Assembly: GCF_031143425.1 (NCBI RefSeq) | Contig: NC_090446.1 | Span: 1,025,437,066-1,025,501,065 of the forward strand | Direction: 5' to 3' | Origin: Pleurodeles waltl | Lineage: Eukaryota; Chordata; Amphibia; Caudata; Salamandridae | DNA: 64,000 nucleotides | In this document: piece after piece, positions 11,015 to 22,964 of the stretch | Layout of the letters: every line of letters begins with the position of its first letter | Position numbering within the stretch: position 1 is the first letter of the stretch | The notes under the pieces: generated by a model | Seen by the model: only the letters and a program-made list of their open reading frames with translations | What the model was told of the DNA's origin: nothing | Database searches by the model: none | Translations under genes and position numbers: made by a program

Positions 11015-14000
11015 CTCACATTTCAATGACAGAAAGTTCTGAAATCTGAGAGGAGCCACAAATTTCCTTCCACCCAGCGTTCCCCCAAGTCTCCTGATAA
11101 AAATGATACCTCACTTGTGTGGGTAGGCATAGCGCCTGCGACAGTAAATGCCCCAAAACACAAGGAGGACACATCCCATTTTCTGACAGAAAACAGAGGT
11201 GTTTTTTGCAAAGTGCCTACCTGTAGATTTTGGCCTCTAGCTCAGCCGGCACCTAGGGTAACCTACCAAACCTGTGCATTTTTGAAAACTTGAGACGTTG
11301 GGCAATCCAAGATGGGGTGACTTGTGGGGCTCTGACCAGGTTCTCTTACCCAGAATCCTTTGCAAACCTCAAAATTTGGGTAAAAAAACACATTTTCCTC
11401 ACTTTTCGGTGACAGAAAGTTCTGGAATCTGAGAGGAGCTACAAATTTCCTTCCACCCAGCGTTCCCCCAAGTCTCCCGATACAAATCATACCTCACTTG
11501 TGTGGGTAGGCCTAGCGCCCGCGGAAGGAATTACCCCAAAACACAACGTGGACACATCCCATTTTTTGATTGAAAACTGAGGTGTTTTTTACAAAGTGCC
11601 TACCTGTAGATTTTGGCCTCTAGCTCAGCCGGCACCTGGGGAGACCTACCAAACCTGTTCATTTTTTAAAACTAGAGACCTAGGGGAATCCAAGATGGGG
11701 TGGGTTGTGGGGCTCTGACCAGGTTTTGTTACCGAGAATCCTTTGCAAACCTCAGAATTTGGCTAAAAAAACAAATTTTTCTCACATTTCGGTGACAGAA
11801 AGTTCTGAAATCTCAGAGGAGCCACAAATGTCCTTCCACCCAGTGTTCCCCCAAGTCTCCTGATAGAAATGATACCTCACTTGTGTGGGTGGGACTAGCG
11901 CCCGCGACAGGAAATGCCCCAAAACACAATGAGGACGCACCCCATTTTTTGACAGAAAACAGATGTGTTTTTTGCAAAGTGCCTACCTGTAGATTTTGGC
12001 CTCGAGCTCAGCCGCCACCTAGGGAAACCTACCAAACCTGTCCATTTTTTAAAACTAGAGACCTAGGGGAATCCAAGATGGGGGCGGGTTGTGGGGCTCT
12101 GACCAGGTTCTGTTACCCAGAATCCTTTGCAAACCTCAAAATTTGGCTAAAAAAACACATTTTCCTCACATTTCGGTGACAGAAAGTTCTGGAATCTGAG
12201 AGGAGCCACAAATTTCCTTTCACCCACCGTTCCCCCAAGTTTCCCGATACAAATGATACCTCACTTGTGTGGGTAGGTCTAGCGCCCGCGACAGGAAATG
12301 CCCCAAAACACAACGAGGACACATCCCATTTTTTTATAGAAAACAGAGGTATTTTTTGCAAAGTGCCTACCTGTAGATTTTGGCCTCTAGCTCAGCCGGC
12401 ATTTAGGTTAACCTACCAAACCTGTGCATTTTTGAAAACTAGAGACCTAAGGGAATCCAAGATGGGGTGACTTGTGGGGCTCTGACCAGGTTCTCTTACC
12501 AGAATCCTTTGCAAACCTCAAAATTTGGGTAAAAAAATACATTTTCCTCACATTTTGGTGACAGAAAGATCTGGAATCTGAGAGGAGCTACAAATTTCCT
12601 TCCACCCAGTGTTCTCCCAAGTCTCCAGATACAAATGATACTTCACTTGTGTGGGTGGGCCTAGCGCCCGCGACAGGAAATGCCCCAAAACACAACGAGG
12701 ACACATCCCATTTTTTGACAGAAAACAGAGGTGTTTTTTGCAAAGTTCCTACCTGTAGATTTTGGACTCTAGCTCAGCCGGCACCTAGGGAAACCTACCA
12801 AACCTGTGCATTTTTTAAAACTAGAGACCTAGGGGAATCCAGGATGAGGTGACTTGTGGGGCTCTGACCAGGTTCTGTTACCTAGAATCCTTTGCAAACC
12901 TCAAAATGTGAGTAAAAAAAAACACATTTTCGTTCCATTTCGGTGACAGAAATTTCTGGAATCTGAGAGGAGCCACAAATTTCCTTCCACCCAGCGTTCT
13001 CCCGAGTCTCCTGATAAAAATGATACCTCACTTGTGTGGGTAGGCCTAGCGCCCGCGACAGGAAATGCCCCAGAACACAAAGAGGAGACATCCCATTTTT
13101 TGACAGAAAACCGAGGTGTTTTTTGCAAAGTGCCTACCTGTAGATTTTGGCCTCTAGCTCAGCCGGCACCTAGAGAAACCTACCAAACCTGTGCATTTTC
13201 GAAAACTAGAGACCTAGGGGAATCCAAGATGAGGTGACTTGTGAGGCTCTGACCAGGTTCTGTTCCCCAGAATCCTTTGCAAACCTCAAAATGTGAGTAA
13301 AAAAAACACATTTTCCTCACATTTCGGTGACAGAAAGTTCTGGAATCTGAGAGGAGCCACAAATTTCCTTCCACCCAGCGTTCACCTAAGTCTCCTGATA
13401 AGAATTATACCTCACTTGTGTGGGTAGGCCTAGCGCCCGCGACAGGAAATGCCCCAAAACACAACGAGGACACATCCCATTTTTTAACAGAAGACAGAGG
13501 TGTTTTATGCAAAGTGCCTACCTGTAGATTTTGGCCTCTAGCTCAGCCGGCACCTAGGGAAACCTACCAAACCTGTGCATTTTTGAAAACTAGAGACCTA
13601 GGGGAATCCAAGATGGGGTGACTTGTGGGGCTCTGACCAGGTTCTGTTACCCAGAATCCTTTGCAAACCTCAAAATTTGGCTAAGAAAACACATTTTCCT
13701 CACATTTCGATGACAGAAAGTTCTGGAATCTAAGAGGAGCCACAAATATCCTTCTACCCAGCGTTCCCCCAAGTCTCCCGATACAAATCATACCTCACTT
13801 GTGTGGGTAGGCCTAGCACCCGCGGAAGGAATTACCCCAAAACACAACGTGGACACATCCCATATTTTGACAGAAAACAGAGGTGTTTTTTGCAAAGTGC
13901 CTACCTGTAGATTTTGGCCTCTAGCTCAGCCGGCACCTAGGGAAACCTACCAAACCTGTGCATTTTTGAAAACTAGAGACCTAGGGGAATCCAAGATGGG

Positions 14001-14305
14001 GTGACTTGTGGTGCTCTGACCAGGTTCTGTTACCCAGAATTCTTTGCAAACCTCAAAATTTGGCTAAAAAAACACATTTTCCTCACATTTCGGTGACAGA
14101 AAGTTCTGAAATCTGAGAGGAGCCACAAATGTCCTTCCACCCAGCGTTCCCCAAGTCTCCAGATACAAATGATACCTCACTTGTGTGGGTGGGCCTAGCG
14201 CCCGAGACAGGAAATGCCCCAAAACACAACGAGGACGCATCACATTTTTTGATAGAAAACTGAGGTGTTTTTTAAAAAGTGCCTACCTGTAGATTTTGGC
14301 CTCTA

Positions 14306-14310
14306 CTGTA
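14306..14310 (+). other. 5-bp insertion CTGTA diagnostic of monomer L
   Basis: CTCTAGCTCAG becomes CTCTACTGTAGCTCAG, which lengthens the L monomer to about 388 bp. It looks like an imperfect local duplication of the CTGTA found about 20 bp upstream in ACCTGTAGA. The insertion recurs at 20058-20062, 26193-26197, 32328-32332 and 35779-35783, and as CAGTA at 52220-52224. It is absent from the L/U chimera at 5364. Confidence 0.93.
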
Positions 14311-14835
14311 GCTCAGCCGGCACCTAGGGAGACCTACCAAACCTGTGCATTTTTTTAAACTAGAGACCTAGGGGAATCCAAGATGGGGTGGGTTGTGGGG
14401 CTCTGACCAGGTTTTGTTACCCAGAATCCTTTGCAAACCTCAGAATTTGGCTAAAAAAACACATTTTCCTCACATTTCGATGACAGAAAGTTCTGAAATC
14501 TGAGAGGAGCCACAAATGTCCTTCCACCCAGTGTTCCCCAAAGTCTCCTGATTCAAATGATACCACACTTGTGTGGGTGGGACTAGCGCCCGCGACAGGA
14601 AATGCCCCAAAACACAATGAGGACGCATCCCATTTTTTGACAGAAAACAGAGGTGTTTTTTGCAAAGTGCCTACCTGTAGATTTTGGCCTCTAGCTCAGC
14701 CGGCACCTAGAGAAACCTACCAAACCTGTGCATTTTTTAAAACTAGAGACCTAGGGGAATCCAAGATCAGGTGACTTGTGGGGCTCTGACCAGGTTCTGT
14801 TACCCAGAATCCTTTGCAAATCTCAAAATGTGAGT

Positions 14836-14846
14836 AAAAAAAAAAA
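14836..14846 (+). repeat. Expanded A-tract (A11) in monomer U
   Basis: The A-tract is usually A7-A8. It is A11 here and in the equivalent U monomers of copies 1-4, and A12 at 52749-52760. It precedes TTTTCC or TTCC. Homopolymer runs of this length are also prone to sequencing and assembly error, so the exact lengths should be read with care. Confidence 0.85.
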
Positions 14847-14914
14847 TTTTCCTTACATTTCGGTGACAGAAAGTTCTGGAATCTGAGAGGAGCCACAAAT
14901 CTTCTTCCACCCAG

Positions 14915-15297
14915 CGTTCCCCCAAGTCTCCTGATAAGAATCATACCTCACTTGTGTGGGTAGGCCTTGCGCCCGCAACAGGAAATGCCCCAAAACACAA
15001 CGAGGACACATCCCATTTTTTGACAGAAAACAGAGGTGTTTTTTGCAAAGTGCCTACCTGTAGATTTTGGCCTCTAGATCAGCCGGCACCTAGGGAAACC
15101 TACCAAACCTGTGCATTTTTGAAAACTAGAGACCTAGGGGAATCCAAGATGGGGTGAGTTGTGGGGCTCTGACCAGGTTCTGTTACCCAGAATCCTTTGC
15201 AAACCTCAAAATTTGGCTAAAAAAACACATTTTCCTCACATTTCGGTGACAGAAAGTTCTGAAATCTGAGAGGAGCCACAAATGTCCTTCCACCCAG
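14915..15297 (+). repeat. Chimeric monomer V/E' responsible for the 15-mer HOR copy
   Basis: The left part has the V signature GGCCTTGCGCCCGCAAC and AACGAGGACACATCCC. The right part has the E' signature TAGATCAGCCGG and GGGTGAGTTGTGG. In copies 1-3 these signatures lie in two adjacent monomers (for example 20667 and 21049). One in-register exchange between them deletes exactly one monomer and explains the 5752-bp length of copy 0. Confidence 0.93.
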
Positions 15298-16829
15298 CGT
15301 TCCCCCAAGTCTCCTGATACAAATGATACCTCACTTGTGTGGGTGGGCCTAGCGCCCGCGACAGGAAATGCCCCAAAATATAACGAGGACGCATCACATT
15401 TTTTGATAGAAAACTGAGGTGTTTTTTACAAAGTGCCTACCTGTAGATTTTGGCCTCTAGCTCAGCCGCCACCTAGGGAAACCTACCAAACCTGTCCATT
15501 TTTTAAAACTAGAGACCTAGGGGAATCCAAGATGGGGTGGGTTGTGGGGCTCTGACCAGGTTTTGTTACCCAGAATCCTTTGCAAACCTCAGAATTTTGC
15601 TAAAAAAACACATTTTCCTCATATTTCGATGACAGAAAGTTCTGAAATCTGAGAGGAGCCACAAATGTCCTTCCACCCAGTGTTCCCCCAAGTCTCCTGA
15701 TACAAATGATACCACACTTGTGTGGGTGGGACTAGCGCCCGCGACAGGAAATGCCCCAAAACACAATGAGGACGCATCCCATTTTTTGACAGAAAACAGA
15801 TGTGTTTTTTGCAAAGTGCATACCTGTAGATTTTGGCCTCTAGCTCAGCCGCCACCTAGGGAAACCTACCAAACCTGTGCATTTTTGAAAACTCGAGACC
15901 TAGGGGAATCCAAGATGGGGTGGGTTGTGGGGCTCTGACCAGGTTCTGTTACCCAGAATCCTTTGCAAACCTCAAAATCTGGCTAAGAAAACAAATTTTC
16001 CTCACATTTCGATGACAGAGAGTTCTGGAATCTGAGAGGAGCCACAAATTTACTTCTACCCAGCGTTCCCTCAAGTCTCCCGATACAAATCATACCTCAC
16101 TTGTGTGGGTAGGCCTAGCGCCCGCGACAGGAAATGCCCCAAAATATAACGAGGACGCATCACATTTTTTGATAGAAAACTGAGGTGTTTTTTACAAAGT
16201 GCCTACCTGTAGATTTTGGCCTCTAGCTCAGCCGCCACCTAGGGAAACCTACCAAACCTGTCCATTTTTTAAAACTAGAGACCTAGGGGAATCCAAGATG
16301 GGGTGACTTGTGGGGCTCTGACCAGGTTCTGTTACCCAGAATCCTTTGCAAACCTCAAAATTTGGCTAAAAAAACACATTTTCCTCACATTTCGGTGACA
16401 GAAAGTTCTGAAATCTGAGAGGAGCCACAAATGTCCTTCCACCCAGCGTTCCCCCAAGTCTCCTGATACAAATGATACCTCACTTGTGTGGGTGGGCCTA
16501 GCGCCCGCGACAGGAAATGCCCCAAAATATAACGAGGACGCATCACATTTTTTGATAGAAAACTGAGGTGTTTTTTACAAAGTGCCTACCTGTAGATTTT
16601 GGCCTCTAGCTCAGCCGCCACCTAGGGAAACCTACCAAACCTGTCCATTTTTTAAAACTAGAGACCTAGGGGAATCCAAGATGGGGTGGGTTGTGGGGCT
16701 CTGACCAGGTTTTGTTACCCAGAATCCTTTGCAAACCTCAGAATTTTGCTAAAAAAACACATTTTCCTCATATTTCGATGACAGAAAGTTCTGAAATCTG
16801 AGAGGAGCCACAAATGTCCTTCCACCCAG

Positions 16830-19800
16830 CGTTCCCCCAAGTTTCCTGATAAAAATGATACCTCACTTGTGTGGGTAGGCATAGCGCCTGCGACAGTAAA
16901 TGCCCCAAAACACAAGGAGGACACATCCCATTTTCTGACAGAAAACAGAGGTGTTTTTTGCAAAGTGCCTACCTGTAGATTTTGGCCTCTAGCTCAGCCG
17001 GCACCTAGGGTAACCTACCAAACCTGTGCATTTTTGAAAACTTGAGACGTTGGGCAATCCAAGATGGGGTGACTTGTGGGGCTCTGACCAGGTTCTCTTA
17101 CCCAGAATCCTTTGCAAACCTCAAAATTTGGGTAAAAAAACACATTTTCCTCACTTTTCGGTGACAGAAAGTTCTGGAATCTGAGAGGAGCTACAAATTT
17201 CCTTCCACCCAGCGTTCCCCCAAGTCTCCCGATACAAATCATACCTCACTTGTGTGGGTAGGCCTAGCGCCCGCGGAAGGAATTACCCCAAAACACAACG
17301 TGGACACATCCCATTTTTTGATTGAAAACTGAGGTGTTTTTTACAAAGTGCCTACCTGTAGATTTTGGCCTCTAGCTCAGCCGGCACCTGGGGAGACCTA
17401 CCAAACCTGTTCATTTTTTAAAACTAGAGACCTAGGGGAATCCAAGATGGGGTGGGTTGTGGGGCTCTGACCAGGTTTTGTTACCGAGAATCCTTTGCAA
17501 ACCTCAGAATTTGGCTAAAAAAACAAATTTTTCTCACATTTCGGTGACAGAAAGTTCTGAAATCTCAGAGGAGCCACAAATGTCCTTCCACCCAGTGTTC
17601 CCCCAAGTCTCCTGATAGAAATGATACCTCACTTGTGTGGGTGGGACTAGCGCCCGTGACAGGAAATGCCCCAAAACACAATGAGGACGCACCCCATTTT
17701 TTGACAGAAAACAGATGTGTTTTTTGCAAAGTGCCTACCTGTAGATTTTGGCCTCGAGCTCAGCCGCCACCTAGGGAAACCTACCAAACCTGTCCATTTT
17801 TTAAAACTAGAGACCTAGGGGAATCCAAGATGGGGGCGGGTTGTGGGGCTCTGACCAGGTTCTGTTACCCAGAATCCTTTGCAAACCTCAAAATTTGGCT
17901 AAAAAAACACATTTTCCTCACATTTCGGTGACAGAAAGTTCTGGAATCTGAGAGGAGCCACAAATTTCCTTTCACCCACCGTTCCCCCAAGTTTCCCGAT
18001 ACAAATGATACCTCACTTGTGTGGGTAGGTCTAGCGCCCGCGACAGGAAATGCCCCAAAACACAACGAGGACACATCCCATTTTTTTATAGAAAACAGAG
18101 GTATTTTTTGCAAAGTGCCTACCTGTAGATTTTGGCCTCTAGCTCAGCCGGCATTTAGGTTAACCTACCAAACCTGTGCATTTTTGAAAACTAGAGACCT
18201 AAGGGAATCCAAGATGGGGTGACTTGTGGGGCTCTGACCAGGTTCTCTTACCAGAATCCTTTGCAAACCTCAAAATTTGGGTAAAAAAATACATTTTCCT
18301 CACATTTTGGTGACAGAAAGATCTGGAATCTGAGAGGAGCTACAAATTTCCTTCCACCCAGTGTTCTCCCAAGTCTCCAGATACAAATGATACTTCACTT
18401 GTGTGGGTGGGCCTAGCGCCCGCGACAGGAAATGCCCCAAAACACAACGAGGACACATCCCATTTTTTGACAGAAAACAGAGGTGTTTTTTGCAAAGTTC
18501 CTACCTGTAGATTTTGGACTCTAGCTCAGCCGGCACCTAGGGAAACCTACCAAACCTGTGCATTTTTTAAAACTAGAGACCTAGGGGAATCCAGGATGAG
18601 GTGACTTGTGGGGCTCTGACCAGGTTCTGTTACCTAGAATCCTTTGCAAACCTCAAAATGTGAGTAAAAAAAAACACATTTTCGTTCCATTTCGGTGACA
18701 GAAATTTCTGGAATCTGAGAGGAGCCACAAATTTCCTTCCACCCAGCGTTCTCCCGAGTCTCCTGATAAAAATGATACCTCACTTGTGTGGGTAGGCCTA
18801 GCGCCCGCGACAGGAAATGCCCCAGAACACAAAGAGGAGACATCCCATTTTTTGACAGAAAACCGAGGTGTTTTTTGCAAAGTGCCTACCTGTAGATTTT
18901 GGCCTCTAGCTCAGCCGGCACCTAGAGAAACCTACCAAACCTGTGCATTTTCGAAAACTAGAGACCTAGGGGAATCCAAGATGAGGTGACTTGTGAGGCT
19001 CTGACCAGGTTCTGTTCCCCAGAATCCTTTGCAAACCTCAAAATGTGAGTAAAAAAAACACATTTTCCTCACATTTCGGTGACAGAAAGTTCTGGAATCT
19101 GAGAGGAGCCACAAATTTCCTTCCACCCAGCGTTCACCTAAGTCTCCTGATAAGAATTATACCTCACTTGTGTGGGTAGGCCTAGCGCCCGCGACAGGAA
19201 ATGCCCCAAAACACAACGAGGACACATCCCATTTTTTAACAGAAGACAGAGGTGTTTTATGCAAAGTGCCTACCTGTAGATTTTGGCCTCTAGCTCAGCC
19301 GGCACCTAGGGAAACCTACCAAACCTGTGCATTTTTGAAAACTAGAGACCTAGGGGAATCCAAGATGGGGTGACTTGTGGGGCTCTGACCAGGTTCTGTT
19401 ACCCAGAATCCTTTGCAAACCTCAAAATTTGGCTAAGAAAACACATTTTCCTCACATTTCGATGACAGAAAGTTCTGGAATCTAAGAGGAGCCACAAATA
19501 TCCTTCTACCCAGCGTTCCCCCAAGTCTCCCGATACAAATCATACCTCACTTGTGTGGGTAGGCCTAGCACCCGCGGAAGGAATTACCCCAAAACACAAC
19601 GTGGACACATCCCATATTTTGACAGAAAACAGAGGTGTTTTTTGCAAAGTGCCTACCTGTAGATTTTGGCCTCTAGCTCAGCCGGCACCTAGGGAAACCT
19701 ACCAAACCTGTGCATTTTTGAAAACTAGAGACCTAGGGGAATCCAAGATGGGGTGACTTGTGGTGCTCTGACCAGGTTCTGTTACCCAGAATTCTTTGCA

Positions 19801-22800
19801 AACCTCAAAATTTGGCTAAAAAAACACATTTTCCTCACATTTCGGTGACAGAAAGTTCTGAAATCTGAGAGGAGCCACAAATGTCCTTCCACCCAGCGTT
19901 CCCCAAGTCTCCAGATACAAATGATACCTCACTTGTGTGGGTGGGCCTAGCGCCCGAGACAGGAAATGCCCCAAAACACAACGAGGACGCATCACATTTT
20001 TTGATAGAAAACTGAGGTGTTTTTTAAAAAGTGCCTACCTGTAGATTTTGGCCTCTACTGTAGCTCAGCCGGCACCTAGGGAGACCTACCAAACCTGTGC
20101 ATTTTTTTAAACTAGAGACCTAGGGGAATCCAAGATGGGGTGGGTTGTGGGGCTCTGACCAGGTTTTGTTACCCAGAATCCTTTGCAAACCTCAGAATTT
20201 GGCTAAAAAAACACATTTTCCTCACATTTCGATGACAGAAAGTTCTGAAATCTGAGAGGAGCCACAAATGTCCTTCCACCCAGTGTTCCCCAAAGTCTCC
20301 TGATTCAAATGATACCACACTTGTGTGGGTGGGACTAGCGCCCGCGACAGGAAATGCCCTAAAACACAATGAGGACGCATCCCATTTTTTGACAGAAAAC
20401 AGAGGTGTTTTTTGCAAAGTGCCTACCTGTAGATTTTGGCCTCTAGCTCAGCCGGCACCTAGAGAAACCTACCAAACCTGTGCATTTTTTAAAACTAGAG
20501 ACCTAGGGGAATCCAAGATCAGGTGACTTGTGGGGCTCTGACCAGGTTCTGTTACCCAGAATCCTTTGCAAATCTCAAAATGTGAGTAAAAAAAAAAATT
20601 TTCCTTACATTTCGGTGACAGAAAGTTCTGGAATCTGAGAGGAGCCACAAATCTTCTTCCACCCAGCGTTCCCCCAAGTCTCCTGATAAGAATCATACCT
20701 CACTTGTGTGGGTAGGCCTTGCGCCCGCAACAGGAAATGCCCCAAAACACAACGAGGACACATCCCATTTTTTACAGAAAACAGAGGTGTTTTTTGCAAA
20801 GTGCCTACCTGTAGATTTTGGCCTCTAGCTCAGCCGGCATCTAGGGAAACCTACCAAACCTGTGCATTTTTGAAAACTAGAGACCTAGGGGAATCCAAGA
20901 TGGGGTGGGTTGTGGGGCTCTGACCAGGTTCTGTTACCCAGAATCCTTTGCAAACCTCAAAATCTGGCTAAGAAAACACATTTTCCACACATTTCGATGA
21001 CAGAGAGTTCTGGAATCTGAGAGGAGCCACAAATTTACTTCTACCCAGCGTTCCCTCAAGTCTCCCGATACAAATCATACCTCACTTGTGTGGGTAGGCC
21101 TAGCGCCAGCGGAAGGAATTACCCCAAAACACAACGTGGACACATCCCATATTTTGACAGAAAACAGAGGTGTTTTTTGCAAAGTGCCTACCTGTAGATT
21201 TTGGCCTCTAGATCAGCCGGCACCTAGGGAAACCTACCAAACCTGTGCATTTTTGAAAACTAGAGACCTAGGGGAATCCAAGATGGGGTGAGTTGTGGGG
21301 CTCTGACCAGGTTCTGTTACCCAGAATCCTTTGCAAACCTCAAAATTTGGCTAAAAAAACACATTTTCCTCACATTTCGGTGACAGAAAGTTCTGAAATC
21401 TGAGAGGAGCCACAAATGTCCTTCCACCCAGCGTTCCCCCAAGTCTCCTGATACAAATGATACCTCACTTGTGTGGGTGGGCCTAGCGCCCGCGACAGGA
21501 AATGCCCCAAAATATAACGAGGACGCATCACATTTTTTGATAGAAAACTGAGGTGTTTTTTACAAAGTGCCTACCTGTAGATTTTGGCCTCTAGCTCAGC
21601 CGCCACCTAGGGAAACCTACCAAACCTGTCCATTTTTTAAAAATAGAGACCTAGGGGAATCCAAGATGGGGTGGGTTGTGGGGCTCTGACCAGGTTTTGT
21701 TACCCAGAATCCTTTGCAAACCTCAGAATTTTGCTAAAAAAACACATTTTCCTCATATTTCGATGACAGAAAGTTCTGAAATCTGAGAGGAGCCACAAAT
21801 GTCCTTCCACCCAGTGTTCCCCCAAGTCTCCTGATACAAATGATACCACACTTGTGTGGGTGGGACTAGCGCCCGCGACAGGAAATGCCCCAAAACACAA
21901 TGAGGACGCATCCCATTTTTTGACAGAAAACAGATGTGTTTTTTGCAAAGTGCATACCTGTAGATTTTGGCCTCTAGCTCAGCCGCCACCTAGGGAAACC
22001 TACCAAACCTGTGCATTTTTGAAAACTAGAGACCTAGGGGAATCCAAGATGGGGTGGGTTGTGGGGCTCTGACCAGGTTCTGTTACCCAGAATCCTTTGC
22101 AAACCTCAAAATCTGGCGTAAGAAAACAAATTTTCCTCACATTTCGATGACAGAGAGTTCTGGAATCTGAGAGGAGCCACAAATTTACTTCTACCCAGCG
22201 TTCCCTCAAGTCTCCCGATACAAATCATACCTCACTTGTGTGGGTAGGCCTAGCGCCCGCGACAGGAAATGCCCCAAAATATAACGAGGACGCATCACAT
22301 TTTTTGATAGAAAACTGAGGTGTTTTTTACAAAGTGCCTACCTGTAGATTTTGGCCTCTAGCTCAGCCGCCACCTAGGGAAACCTACCAAACCTGTCCAT
22401 TTTTTAAAACTAGAGACCTAGGGGAATCCAAGATGGGGTGACTTGTGGGGCTCTGACCAGGTTCTGTTACCCAGAATCCTTTGCAAACCTCAAAATTTGG
22501 CTAAAAAAACACATTTTCCTCACATTTCGGTGACAGAAAGTTCTGAAATCTGAGAGGAGCCACAAATGTCCTTCCACCCAGCGTTCCCCCAAGTCTCCTG
22601 ATACAAATGATACCTCACTTGTGTGGGTGGGCCTAGCGCCCGCGACAGGAAATGCCCCAAAATATAACGAGGACGCATCACATTTTTTGATAGAAAACTG
22701 AGGTGTTTTTTACAAAGTGCCTACCTGTAGATTTTGGCCTCTAGCTCAGCCGCCACCTAGGGAAACCTACCAAACCTGTCCATTTTTTAAAACTAGAGAC

Positions 22801-22964
22801 CTAGGGGAATCCAAGATGGGGTGGGTTGTGGGGCTCTGACCAGGTTTTGTTACCCAGAATCCTTTGCAAACCTCAGAATTTTGCTAAAAAAACACATTTT
22901 CCTCATATTTCGATGACAGAAAGTTCTGAAATCTGAGAGGAGCCACAAATGTCCTTCCACCCAG
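16830..22964 (+). repeat. Higher-order repeat copy 1, 16 monomers (6135 bp)
   Basis: Order and starts: C 16830, W 17213, F 17596, G 17980, H 18362, I 18747, J 19131, K 19514, L 19896, U 20284, V 20667, E' 21049, A 21432, B 21815, A' 22199, A 22582. This is the complete form of the HOR. Only scattered private changes separate it from copies 2 and 3: a 1-bp deletion in V near 20774, a transversion near 21632 (AAAATAGAGACC), and a 1-bp insertion near 22118 (TCTGGCGTAAG). Identity to neighbouring copies looks well above 99% by eye; it was not computed. Confidence 0.97.

Larger units (their letters stand above)
6511..11077 (+). repeat. M-to-X module, first copy (12 monomers)
   Basis: Monomer starts and types: 6511 B, 6894 M, 7276 N, 7660 O, 8043 P, 8424 N, 8807 Q, 9189 R, 9571 S, 9955 T, 10338 T', 10721 X. 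These variants are absent from the 16-mer HOR. Diagnostic features: M has GATATCTCAC and a shortened CCCATTTTTGAC; N has GCGCCTAGAAC and GGTAAAAGAAAG; O has CAGAACGAGGTC and AGCACATACC; P has GTGTATTTTTG; Q has GCGCACGCGAC; R has TTTTTGGGTAGAAAGC; S has AGCACCCACAAC; T and T' have CCTCAAGCCTCC. The module recurs in altered forms at 38686-44044 and 45577-48994. Confidence 0.92.
11078..16829 (+). repeat. Higher-order repeat copy 0, 15-monomer variant (5752 bp)
   Basis: Order and starts: C 11078, W 11461, F 11844, G 12228, H 12610, I 12995, J 13379, K 13762, L 14144, U 14532, V/E' 14915, A 15298, B 15681, A' 16064, A 16447. It matches the following 16-mers closely along its length but is one monomer shorter, because V and E' are fused into a single monomer at 14915. 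Its left edge joins the X monomer of the preceding module and carries a 26-bp deletion, whereas the other copies of C are preceded by an A monomer. Confidence 0.95.
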
